From Adiantum capillus-veneris (lineage: Eukaryota > Streptophyta > Polypodiopsida > Polypodiales > Pteridaceae): DNA of 64,000 bases. Position 1 is the stretch's first letter, and each line of letters opens with the position of its first letter. The stretch spans positions 87,246,840-87,310,839 of the forward strand of contig CM043971.1 of NCBI GenBank assembly GCA_014529385.2. Direction: 5' to 3'. Below are positions 20,847 to 30,479 of this stretch, piece after piece. The position numbers were made by a program, and so were the translations under genes. The notes beneath the pieces are model-generated. The model was not told where the DNA came from and did no database searches. It saw only the letters and a program-made list of their open reading frames with translations.

Positions 20847-21029
20847 CTAGAATATTGGCTTTCCTTTAGCATCCTTCATCTTGATCATTCCAGTACTCCA
20901 GTCCTGCTTTACCTCCATAGCCATGAGCCATGGTCTTCCAAGAATGATAGGGTAGCCCTCCCCTTTGTGTGGCATGACAAAAATGTCTACCTCTTCTTCT
21001 GTTTTGAATGACTTCACATAGTTGGCCAA
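20847..21029 (-). pseudogene. A-like protease C-terminal half fused to B integrase, copy 1
   Basis: The minus-strand frame begins ANYVKSFKT, which fits the zinc-finger end of an integrase, then continues EEEVDIFVMPHKGEGYPII and LGRPWL, the second half of a protease like that of A, D and E2. The order integrase-then-protease is not that of any gypsy pol, so this marks a recombination junction at about 21000. Confidence 0.6.
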
Positions 21030-22248
21030 AATACTCCGAGTCTCAACATTTGTTGCATAGTTTGGTCTTCCTCAAAGTGAAGTCCCACTATGATAATATG
21101 TGCTTGATTTAGGTATTGGGTTTTCTTTTCAGCATTAATACATAGAAGCAATATTCCATCTCGATTTCTTTTGTATAGCCTTTCAGCTAGTAATTGATAC
21201 ATAGCTGATTGCTCAATTGATCCAATTGTAATAAGAAGTGGTATTTGAAAATCCACTCGAGCTATCGTCATCAATGATACCATATTTTCCACCATCGGGG
21301 TATCATTTCCATGGAGAAAAAATATGCATCCAGTAGATCATTGTCTACTCCCTTCGGTGGTTCTCGTGAAACAATCCTTGATAAATGATCTGCTCTTTTG
21401 TGAGTGGTGTCCTTTTTCACAACTACGATGAAATCAAATTCCAAATTATTGAACCATCTTAATATTCTTCCTGTGTTCCATGGCAGCTTGTTCACCAAGT
21501 ACAATACGGCTTGGTGGTCCACAAAGAACACAAATTTGTTAGCTAACAGGTAATGTCTATGCTTTTTTATTTCATAGATCATTCCTAATCCTTCCCTTTT
21601 GGTGGTTTTGTAGTTTTTTTTTCATATTCATGTGTCTACTAGAATAAGAAATAGGAAAATTAACTTTCCCATCTCTTGGTTGAGCTGGTATACAGCCAAT
21701 GGAAAAATTGGAAGCATCTACATGCATGTGGAATATCTTATTCCAATATGGTGCTTTCAATATTGGGGCTGTAGTGAGAGCTTGTTTAAGCTTCATGTGG
21801 GATTCTTCACACTCATCAGTCTATTCAAAGAGTGTAATTAGGTTTTACATGGGTTTTGCAACTTTAGCGTACATGTAAATGAATCGTCGATAATATCCAC
21901 AATGTCCCATGAAAGCTTGAACCTCTTTGACTATTGTCAGTCTAGGCAATTCAGCAATAACATGAATTTTATCCATATCAGTAGCTATGCCATTTTTTTA
22001 GACACTATATGTCCAAGAATGTTTCCTTGTCTGCCCATAAATGTGCACTTTTTAGAATTTAAGCAAATCCTATAAAGTCTACATTTTTGTAAGACCTTTT
22101 TGAGGTGTTCAAAATTATCATCTGGGTTTGATGAATGTACACATAAATCATCCATATATACTTTCAAGAAATTTTGAATGTATTTATTAAAACCATGGCT
22201 CATCAATCTTTGAAAGGTGGCAAGATCATTAGTTAACCCAAAAGGCAT
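21014..22248 (-). pseudogene. Element B RT, RNase H and integrase start, copy 1
   Basis: RT is seen from MPFGLTNDLATFQ through VYMDDLCVHSS, so the YMDD acids are kept, to GNILGHIVSK. A stop and gap follow. RNase H begins KLKQALTTAPIL and has HVDASNFSIGC, FVDHQAVLYLVN and THKRADHLSR. The integrase start includes QYLNQAHIIIVGLHFEEDQT and GVFWPTM, a poor HHCC finger. Frames change at about 21980, 21580 and 21290. Only one RNase H is present, so B belongs to a different lineage from E2 and D. Confidence 0.72.
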
Positions 22249-22900
22249 AACCCTATAGGCAAAAATACCCCATACAGTTGTAAAGGTAGTTTTATGTTGA
22301 TCTTTAGGTTAACCAAAAAGGTTATTGTATCCTGAAAAGCCATCCTTGTATCTCACTGGAAGGGTTGTGTTTCCTTCTTTCGCTTCGTATTATTCTTTGA
22401 CTTTGTTCACTGGAATGGATCTAATCTCTTTGTTATCCAGTTCGTGTTTCAAATTTTCACAATTAGCTCTGTTATCCCCACCTTCTCTAGAGTTTTTTGT
22501 AGATCATTCCATAGATATAGTCTTTTTCTTATCAGTCCTACTGGAGTAACTAGAGTAAGAGTGCATTGAATGGGTGTAGACATGATTGAATGGATGTTGT
22601 CTACCTCAAGGGTGTGTTTTGCTCTCTTTATCTGAGTGGTTTTACACACTACGGATTCGTCTTTGTTATCTCCCAAGTAAGAGGGTATTGTTTTCAAATT
22701 CATTGGCTTAGACAGTCCTGAAGCTTCAGAGCCGCAATCCCCATTCAAGGATTGTACATCCATGTCCATATGAGGAGGTAGATTGTCTAACCAAACTTCC
22801 TCTATAGGAGTTGACTTTAGAGTTAGGCCCCCATCATTAATCTCTCTTAATTTTTTCCATAAGTGTCATGGCCAGTATTCTTCTACTAACGGAATCCATC

Positions 22901-24029
22901 TTATAAGGCATCTTCACTGTCAGGCACTATGAGTTTTGGCTCTTTAGTTTCAAGGTGGGGTTCTACCACAACTTCGGATTTCTCTTTATGGGTTCCTACC
23001 ATGAGCTCTTGAGGTTTTGCTATACTCTCGAGCTTGGGTTTTTGTTTTTCCAGCATCTCTTGAGTAATTCTTACCAAAATTTGATACGCTTCAAGCTTAG
23101 CTGCTTCCATATAATTTGGAGAAGGATAGTTTTTCCATTTGTTTTTCATGTTTTGGCATGCTTTAAGTCCCGCTTGGTAAGCTTCCAAGGCTACATTGAT
23201 TGGCTCAATAATTTTGTCTACCAAAATTGATTCTCCAGATTTCACTGTAGTTTTCTTGATTTCACTTCCAATTTCTTCGAATTTTTCTTGGAGTAGTTTC
23301 TCTGCTTTCTCCTCGATTTTAGGCCTTTGTTTTTGTTTTCTCATCTCATACCTTTTTCTTCCGCTTCTCTTGGTCTTTTGAGAGGAAATTTTAGTATTCT
23401 CCGAGTTATTAGAGGAGTTATGTTTCTTTTTCTTAGCCTGGGCTCTGCTGATCACCTTGATTGGAATAATAGGTTCACTCTCAAATGATCTACTAGGTAT
23501 CACTTGGACTACATTCTCTATTGTTTTACCCTTGTTTAAAGGATTTTTTGGACAATCTTCATGGAAGTTTCCTCTCTTTTTACAACATTGCATACAAATA
23601 TCTTCAACTGGTTTAATGTTCTTGTCATGCCTCTGGGCATTCATTTTTCCAAAGATCATCTCCACCACATTTATGAAAATTCCCAGTCCTTGGCTTAATC
23701 CTGGGTCTTACCATCTGAGGTCTAACACCTTGATTAGCTACATAGTACATCGGTAGCTCTGGTGTAGTATAAGTTACAAGTTCTTCCATTGGTGGTGGAT
23801 GTGAATTGTACCAATCTCCTTCTATCATTATGGTAGATGGACTAGGCTCAGCATAGGGTGTAATAGGCACTAGTGCTTGCTCATCTATAACTCCCTCTGA
23901 ATGCATGTACTTTACAGGTACTGTATTGTGTCCAAGATATGGAGTTTGTTGACACAACACGGATTGAGGTCTTTCCATACCCATCGGTGGTCTTTGAGCT
24001 GGGGCCATATTAGGCTGATATCGGTACAT
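22901..24029 (-). pseudogene. Element B nucleocapsid/linker, copy 1
   Basis: Two frames (24029-23625 and 23668-22901) give a Pro/Tyr-rich stretch followed by a zinc-knuckle-like group, CMQCCKKRGNFHEDC, and then a Lys/Glu-rich chain of about 200 residues with no recognised fold. In position and composition it is the nucleocapsid-to-protease region of gag-pol. The B protease was not identified. Confidence 0.55.
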
Positions 24030-24459
24030 GGGTTGTCCTTATGCCTCATAGGCACATATTGAACATTCCCCTCATACTTTGGTTGGTAATATCCCTCATT
24101 GGTCTCATGGTTGGTCCATTTATTCTCAATTGCACAGCATTTCTTTGGCCTAATTGGTTTTCATGCCCTGCTCCCCTCATAGGTGCTTTTTGCATGTTAT
24201 TCATCCTTTGGAGCATGTCTTCTATGGCTATAAGCGGTGATCTCGAGGTGTTCACTATGTATAAAACTACCATATCACCTGCGTTCAAGATATATTTGTA
24301 AAGCCCTTTATGTATGAATTTTGTTAGGAATATAATGTGCCATTTTCTTTTAAAATCTATAAGTTTTTCCCAAATTTGAAAAAATAATGCCCTTCTAAAT
24401 ATATATTTTTGTAAGTTTCAAGAACTTTAAATACCCTTCTGTTGAACTCACGTGATAAG

Positions 24460-25002
24460 TTACATTTTTATTAGGTGACCTCCTCGGGGCGCTGCTGCAG
24501 CAGCAGTTCCCACTTGTGCTGGTTTGATGGATGTTGTTTTCTCACTTTGGGTATCTTTAGGGACATCTTTTTCATTCAAAATATCACAATTGTCTCCTAA
24601 GTCGATAGCATCCGACACACACTCTTCTAGGGTCATATGTTTCTTGCGATGCAATATAGAATAAAGCTCTTTGTTTAGCAGTCCCTCTAGAAACAATGAT
24701 ACTAATCTTTCTTCTGCAGGTATTTCTAGTTTTGGACATCTTGCAATGTATTGTTTCATTCTAGTTGCACGATCCCTAAATGACTCACCTTGTTTCTGTT
24801 TGAAGCTATAGATTTGAGCTATTGTATTATGTTTTATCCCCGTTTTAGAATATGCAGCTACAAATCCTTGAGCTAATGTATTTAAGTCCAGGATTGACCT
24901 TGGTGGAATGTTTTGGAACCATGTCAGTGCTTTTCCTTCTAATGTCATTCCAAACCCCTCGAACTGAGTATGGAGATCAAATATGCATTCTGCTCTTAGC
25001 AC
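24460..25002 (-). pseudogene. Element B gag (capsid-like), copy 1
   Basis: The 180-residue frame has KALTWFQNIPPRSI, TLAQGFVAAYSKTG, YSFKQKQGESFRDRATR and LVSLFLEGLLNKELY, a clear retrotransposon gag pattern. Copy 2 lacks most of it because of a deletion of about 660 bp. The N-terminal part of this gag continues upstream only in copy 2. Confidence 0.78.
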
Positions 25003-25407
25003 TTGCTTAAAGCTTGCTAAGTGTCATATGGATCCCGAGATCCACTGTATTTTCTAGTCTATTTTTGAACATATGCTGGTCTGATATGTCTATTTGGTTC
25101 AACTCCCGGTCTCTTGGTAGTTGGTACTATTCCGAGTCCTTCAAACTAGTCTGTTGGAAATAGTGACTCATGTAGCCCTGAACTAGCTTTAGTGTCACCC
25201 GCTTTTCTTCATGATGAGGTAGTTTTGGGTTTTTCACCACTACTCTCAAAAGATCTCTCTAGGAGTTCATCTCTTGGAATAGTTTCTGGTCCTTGGCCCA
25301 ATATCCAATCCCTTATGGAATACCCTTGCTATTTGGTTTGTTCCACTCCTCCGGACTCATCATAACAAAGTTATTGTTATAACAATCCCTAAATATGTAG
25401 GTTGGTA

Positions 25408-25694
25408 GAGGCTTTAAATTGTTTTAGATTTTTAACATGTTCTGTTAGATGTGGACAATTTTATTAGAAATGACATATTTATTGTATTTTATATGAGCAA
25501 ATATACCATTTAAAGTCAAAATGATTATCAACCTGAATAAACACAATCTTGCTGAATTTTTTGAAGTCTTTAAGTCGGTGTGTGCTTTGTTTGAACTAGT
25601 GTGTGCGCATGATGAAAAATATAAGGTAAAAAATCACTCTATGGTGAAATGTTCCAGATTGTTAACATGTATTGTTTGATCTGGATGAAGTTCT
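25408..25694 (+). repeat. Segment paralogous to 4298-4582
   Basis: It joins the B element abruptly at 25407 and is cut by the copia 1 LTR at 25695. Copy 2 of the chimera has B sequence here instead, so this patch is specific to copy 1. Confidence 0.85.
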
Positions 25695-25886
25695 TGTTGG
25701 GGTATAAAGCCCAATGTGGTTGCCCAGGTAAGTGGGCGGGCCGCCAGGTATGTACACATATTCTTTTGTAAAAACCTAGTAAGAACTCACTATGCTCTAC
25801 ACATTACAGTAGAGCGATTTCACCATATCGTCGTGCTCTTCTTTTCGCACTCTCTCTCGCGTTGCACTTCCGCTCGTACTCCTTCA
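25695..25886 (+). repeat. Copia 1 5' LTR (192 bp)
   Basis: It starts TGTTGGGGTATAAAGCCC and ends ACTCCTTCA, as do both copia 2 LTRs. The left flank is GTTCT. Confidence 0.93.
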
Positions 25887-25888
25887 AC

Positions 25889-25900
25889 TGGTATCAGAGC
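25889..25900 (+). other. Copia 1 primer-binding site (initiator tRNA-Met)
   Basis: TGGTATCAGAGC, two bases after the LTR, is the standard plant copia site complementary to the 3' end of initiator tRNA-Met. The following leader (25901-26965) has no recognised gene. Confidence 0.93.
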
Positions 25901-26965
25901 TCAAATTGAGGCTCGGGGCAGCATTTGCAGGTAGCTAGAGTCACCTGCTCAGATTGGAGTGAGATTCGGCAGGCGAAGACACGGCCCCAAATCCTGTGTA
26001 TAAGCCCGAAGGGCTTGGTGTTCTCAGATTTTCATTATGAGGTCATCTCGACCACCATTCAGCTTTGACAAAGTTCTGCGTAGGCCATTTTCGACTCCAT
26101 GGTCTCGACGGGTGTAGATCTGACTCTGCAAATTTGGGGTTTCGGCCTACGACTGCAGGTGCTGAGGATATTTGCACTTCCAGAGTGCTGATTTGTGGCT
26201 ATCTACACTCGAAGGACGGCTCACAGTTCTTGGAGGCGTGTCACATACGACACGGACGCACCTACACATAGACTGTAGGCGACATCGACTAGTTCATCAG
26301 GTAGCTTATTTTTGCTGCTTGATATTCCAGATTTCATCCTGACATTGCAGGTACTTCCACATGGGATGTATTGTCAGAGATGATGTATGTCTGTTGAGGG
26401 TTTGTTGGCTGTGAGACGCAACAAACAACCGCCGCAGCGGTTACAGCATACAGTGGGAAATTTGTGGATGTATGACTTTGTGGGAAGTCTATGTACTATC
26501 AGATTTACTGCAGCCTTTGTTGAGGGTCGAGTGAGGTTTTATTGAGCTGGGGGATTCTCTAATTTTGAGATCCTTTCGGTGATACAGGTCTTGGAGCGAT
26601 CCCTCGAGCACCCTTAGATAGGCAGCTAAGATGTATTGACTGTGAGTTAGACAGTTGGGATTGCATCTTTGCTTTACTGCGTTGAGGCATTGTCACAGTC
26701 TATGCTTACAGGACAGTGACAGGACAGTGAGAGACAGTACAAGTGCAGGACAGGTTTACCCACAGCTTACAGTGTTAGAGAGGCAGTGTTTTTTGGTCTG
26801 TTTTTTTAGTACACCAGAGCCATTTTACAAAGGAGACTCTGCCAAAATTTCTGCAGAATTTGAAGCTTTCTTGGTTCATTTGACAGGTTGATATTGGTTT
26901 AGAGGTCAGTTTACAGGGAAAACTCTGTTGAATTTTTCCTAGGAAAGTTAACTACTGTGAAGCGT

Positions 26966-28039
26966 ATGGCTGGATCACAGGACACTGCTCTTTACAATAT
27001 CAAGAAGCTGGATGGAACCAATTTCCCATTGTGGAAGAAGCAGATTTGGCACGTGTTGGTACAAAAGAAGAAGATAAAACCTATAAAGCTCAAGGGGATA
27101 AAACCAGAAGATATGGACGAAGATGAATGGAGCGAAATGGATGAATTGGCACTTTCTACCATTATGCTGACTTTGGCAGAAAGCGTTTACTTCAATGTAG
27201 CAGACGAGATGTCGGCTTATGAAGCATGGACAAAGCTGAGTGATCTTTATGAGAAGCAGAGTGCAGCTTCACAGGTATATTGGCTTAAGAAGCTTATTGA
27301 CTTGAAGATGAAAGAAGGGACACCTATGTCCAATCATCTGAATGAATTCAACACCATCTACAGTCAGTTGTTAGCTCAAGGTGTCAGGTTTGATGAACCT
27401 GTTAGAGCTATGTTCCCGTTGATCACATTGCCGGAAAGTTGGGACACTTTTCACACAGCTTTGAGTAATTCTGCACCTCCAGATGGTTTGAACATAGCAG
27501 GTGTAGAAGAAAGTCTGCTTACTGAAGAAACCAATAGAAAGACAATGGACCAAGGCAAAGGAACAGCCTTAGTTTTCAAGGGAAGGACCAAAGAAAAGTA
27601 CAAAGGTGGAAAGAGGAATCAGTCTCGTAGCAAGTCCCGCAGTGCTAAAGGCAAGAGTGACATAGAATGCTACCATTGTGGCAAGAAGGGTCACATGAAA
27701 AGAGACTGCAGAGAATGGAAAGCAAAAAAAGGCAAAGAGAAAGCTGAAGACCATGGTGAGAAGAACAAGTCCTCAGTGAAGATTCAAGAAATAAATGTGA
27801 CAAACACTGTTGCAGAGGATGACAGTCTAGTGTCAGGAGACATCTACTTCTGGAAGAATACAATGGACTCAGCTCTTCTTACAGCATCTGATGGAAATAC
27901 ACTGAGTGACTGGATTATAGACTCAGGGGCATCACTTCATGTGTCTCCAAACAAGGAGTGGTGCATCCTGAAAGCAAAATATTCACTACAAGAGGTTCTT
28001 CATATTAGCGATGTTAGCAATGCAATGCTCAAATGTTAA
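26966..28039 (+). pseudogene. Copia 1 gag-protease start, fused to CACTA/hAT sequence
   Basis: The ATG at 26966 opens a copia gag: NFPLWKKQIWHVLVQ, AYEAWTKLSDLYEKQ, then a basic region and a CCHC knuckle CYHCGKKGHMKRDC (about 27669-27710). The protease motif WIIDSGASLHVS is near 27912. The retroelement ends at KEW (27961). The frame then stays open for 25 residues through the hAT/CACTA segment to a stop at 28037-28039, forming a chimeric ORF. Gag of this family packages the RNA, and the protease cannot be complete. Copia 2 differs from it by about six residues. Confidence 0.88.
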
Positions 28040-28157
28040 AATCCATGGCGTTGCTATGATCGTCGCTAAGCAAAGCGGTGAAAGATCGCCTATTGATTCG
28101 CGGTGTTCATGCAAGTACTGCCAGTTCACTTCGACAACCCCAAAGCGGAGGTGATAA
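27962..28157 (+). mobile_element. CACTA left end with hAT flank, copy 2
   Basis: The first 22 bp correspond to the hAT exon-intron edge at 15729-15749; the CACTA end CACTACAAGAGGTT is at 27984-27997. The body matches 15750-15922 and runs directly into element A at GAAGG, without the S1 solo LTR. It is the empty site for S1. Confidence 0.75.
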
Positions 28158-28837
28158 GAAGGTTCACATGCCCTAGAAAGGAGTGGTTTGGCTACTGTCT
28201 TTACTGTTTTGGAGGCCGAGCAGAGGGCCTTCCTCCTTTCCCCGTAAAACTCATCCTCAAGAAATTGTCTACCATGGGTGAAACCCAGTGGGCCGGATAT
28301 GAGCTATAATTAAATGGTGTGGAATTCATGCAATGAGCAGATTACAATAACTACTTACAACTATTCTAGCTAAAAGGCTAGCAGTGGTCAAACACTTTGC
28401 CATCACTCCAAACGTGCTGAGCAATGAAGGGAATGTGGATCCTATGAAGGGCGACGACCTCCTGTGCATGTGCCGACTTTAAACACTAGCATGGTAAGGG
28501 TATAAGTGAGTACTCTACACTCTGTGCATCATGGATAAAGGACCAACCTCTTTTCCGTTTAGATTTTTGCAACACATGCACGCACCTATATATGTAGATA
28601 GGAAGATCTTTTATCAGCGCAAGATTGTGTTCTTATTTGGTGATGAGGTTCTAGGAGTGATCCTTAGCTCCCTAAATCCCATTATCCTCCCCTTGTTGGA
28701 TTACCATCACTTCTTTAATGTTTCAATTTTTATCCTATTTTCATCTATCCACCCAACCTTGTAAGAAAGTCACTATAAGGCGCTAAGTCATTTGTGTTTT
28801 AAGAATAAAAAAAAGAGTTTGAAAGTTGTGTTTTGCA
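28158..28837 (+). other. Element A leader, copy 2; no gene
   Basis: It is homologous to 18571-19208 and carries about 46 bp more near 28215. No domain was recognised in its short frames. Confidence 0.6.
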
Positions 28838-29419
28838 ATGGCAAACATTTCCTTCCCGATCTTCACCGGTAAGGTGGTGGAAGATGCTTTGGATTTCTTA
28901 GATAATCTTGAAATAGCATGTGTCATATCTGGAAGGGATGATGCTGATTTGGGTCTGCATATTTTTCCACTATTTATAAAAGTGGAAGCAAGATCATGGT
29001 ACAACACCTTGGTACAAGCCACCAAGGAGAGGTGGGACCTACTAAGAGCAACATTTCTAAGGAGCTTTGGAGAAGGCACCACATCGAAGAAATTGTGGCA
29101 ATTTATGATGGAGTTGAAGCAAGGAAGTATGGTTGAATATGCAGCATACGAATTGAAGTCCGTGGATCTATGGGGATGCTGGGTTGCATCGCTAAGGGAG
29201 GGTGAACGGGCAACTTATTTCCTAAAGAAAGACCGGTTTGTGGTTGGTTTATGGCCAATTCCTAAAGAGAAGGTGGCGGGAAGGTTTCCTGCTACGCATG
29301 AGGTAGCAGTTCAAGTAGCTACCCACCTTAAAGATAAAAAATTGTGTCTACAAGCCAGAACTACCAAGGAAAAGGAACTCGGAAGGGTCCGACCACACCT
29401 AGCCGCACGTGCAGAGTAG
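28838..29419 (+). CDS. Element A gag, copy 2
   Basis: From ATG 28838 the frame reads MANISFPIFTGKVVEDALDF and LDNLEIACVISGRDDADLG, and continues through WYNTLVQATKERWDL, TFLRSFGEGTTSKKLW and AAYELKSVDLW to a TAG at 29417-29419. It is the better-preserved copy of the A capsid protein, with no internal stop over 193 codons. The TAG falls in the linker before the zinc knuckle, so gag ends early unless it was a Gln codon. It is similar in plan to the gag of D (FHSKNGEDAQEFLDNLEM). Confidence 0.8.
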   Translation: MANISFPIFTGKVVEDALDFLDNLEIACVISGRDDADLGLHIFPLFIKVEARSWYNTLVQATKERWDLLRATFLRSFGEGTTSKKLWQFMMELKQGSMVEYAAYELKSVDLWGCWVASLREGERATYFLKKDRFVVGLWPIPKEKVAGRFPATHEVAVQVATHLKDKKLCLQARTTKEKELGRVRPHLAARAE

Positions 29420-29574
29420 CCTTCGGGAATCAGTCACAAGAACCGGTTGAAGATCAACAAGACCTGCTCAACCAAATCACCAACCAGTTAGATAATCTTT
29501 TAATACATATGGTGCAGCAAGTGCATGCACCTACCAGAAATCTAGAGCAAGGAAGAGGGCAGCAAAGATAGAAT

Positions 29575-29960
29575 CAAGAGTACCATTGTTACAACTGTGG
29601 AGAGGACGTCCATGGCATATACTACTGTCCTCATCCAAGAAGGCAGAACTTCAATAGAGGTATAAGGTACAAGAAAAATTTCCCTCCAAGGGCGAGACCA
29701 TCACTGCTCAGGCAACCAGACCAGATTCCATCGGTCCAAATCCTTCGACCATCCGTACAACCACCACCACCACCACCACAACCTCTCGTTCCACTGCTAC
29801 CTCCACCACCTGCAGTGAGTGTAATCAGTCTTGAAGCTAAAGGAAAGGCAAACGTACCAGAGTGCAACAAAGAGAAGGACAAACGAAAACGAAAAGTAGA
29901 AGAAGTGGATGCCATGGTAGTAAAGCATGCCAGGCACGAAGAGGCCTCTCAAAGGGAGGA
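29575..29960 (+). pseudogene. Element A zinc knuckle and linker, copy 2
   Basis: A complete CCHC knuckle, CYNCGEDVHGIYYC, lies near 29590-29632. A Pro-rich run (about 29758-29812) and a Lys/Glu-rich stretch follow, as in gag C-termini of E2 and D. Stops occur at about 29570 and 29970. Copy 1 lost two of the four zinc ligands. Confidence 0.7.
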
Positions 29961-30154
29961 AAAGATGAAATGAAAAGGAGAATCTAGCAAGCACGTGTCT
30001 AAGCCTCACGACTAAAGATCGACATCGTGGATTTTTTGTTGGGCGAGTATGCTAAACCATATGACCAGTTCAAGACGTTTTGATGCAGGGTCCGAAAATA
30101 ACATGGCCCTAATTACTCCATCTTGTACCGAGCATGAGGAGACAATAGACAAAA

Positions 30155-30470
30155 ATGGTAAGTACTAGAAATTCAAGACCACGGATAGATGTGGCTATCT
30201 TTGAGAGGAACCTAGACGACATCCTGCCCATCATGGATGCCCACATAAAGGGGAAACGCATCCCAAACATCTACATGGATGGTGGTGCACAAATATGCTT
30301 CATGAGTGAAAAAATGATGCACCATCTATGCCTAGAGGTAAGTAGGACGGCACCTTGCCGAGCTAAAATGGCAAATAACATCAAAGTGAAATGCATACGC
30401 ATTATGAATGCAGTAGTTGAAGGATTTACTAGTGAATTCATCTTTCGATGCCTCCAAGATCATGTTGCAT
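30155..30470 (+). pseudogene. Element A protease N-terminal half, copy 2
   Basis: It matches 20517-20815, with NIYMDGGAQICF at about 30265-30300. The second half is again inverted downstream (30491-30673), so the chimera junction existed before the two copies separated. Confidence 0.75.
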
Positions 30471-30479
30471 TCCTTACCA

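Larger units (their letters stand above)
20830..25407 (-). mobile_element. Element B pol/gag joined tail to tail with A, copy 1
   Basis: Read on the minus strand from 25407, pieces of a gypsy-type element appear: gag (25002-24460), a Pro-rich stretch and zinc-knuckle protein (24029-22901), RT with YMDD (22248-21985), RNase H (21796-21271) and the integrase N-terminal region (21295-21014). At about 21000 the reading changes in frame from integrase to the second half of an A-like protease (21029-20847), which then abuts the plus-strand first half. The same arrangement occurs in copy 2. Every protein is broken by stops or frameshifts. No LTR borders it here; its upstream end is cut at 25407. Confidence 0.75.
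25695..27961 (+). mobile_element. Copia 1: 3'-truncated Ty1/copia element
   Basis: It contains a 192-bp 5' LTR, a primer-binding site, a leader of about 1.1 kb and gag into the protease region. At 27961 it joins the hAT/CACTA segment of copy 2; the two sources share only about 2 bp (GT) at the junction. No 3' LTR is present. It is about 99% similar to copia 2 in gag. Confidence 0.9.

Noticed and set aside
20517-21011. 164-residue continuous ORF in element A copy 1
   Set aside because: Only the first 100 residues are protease; the rest is antisense of the inverted protease half.
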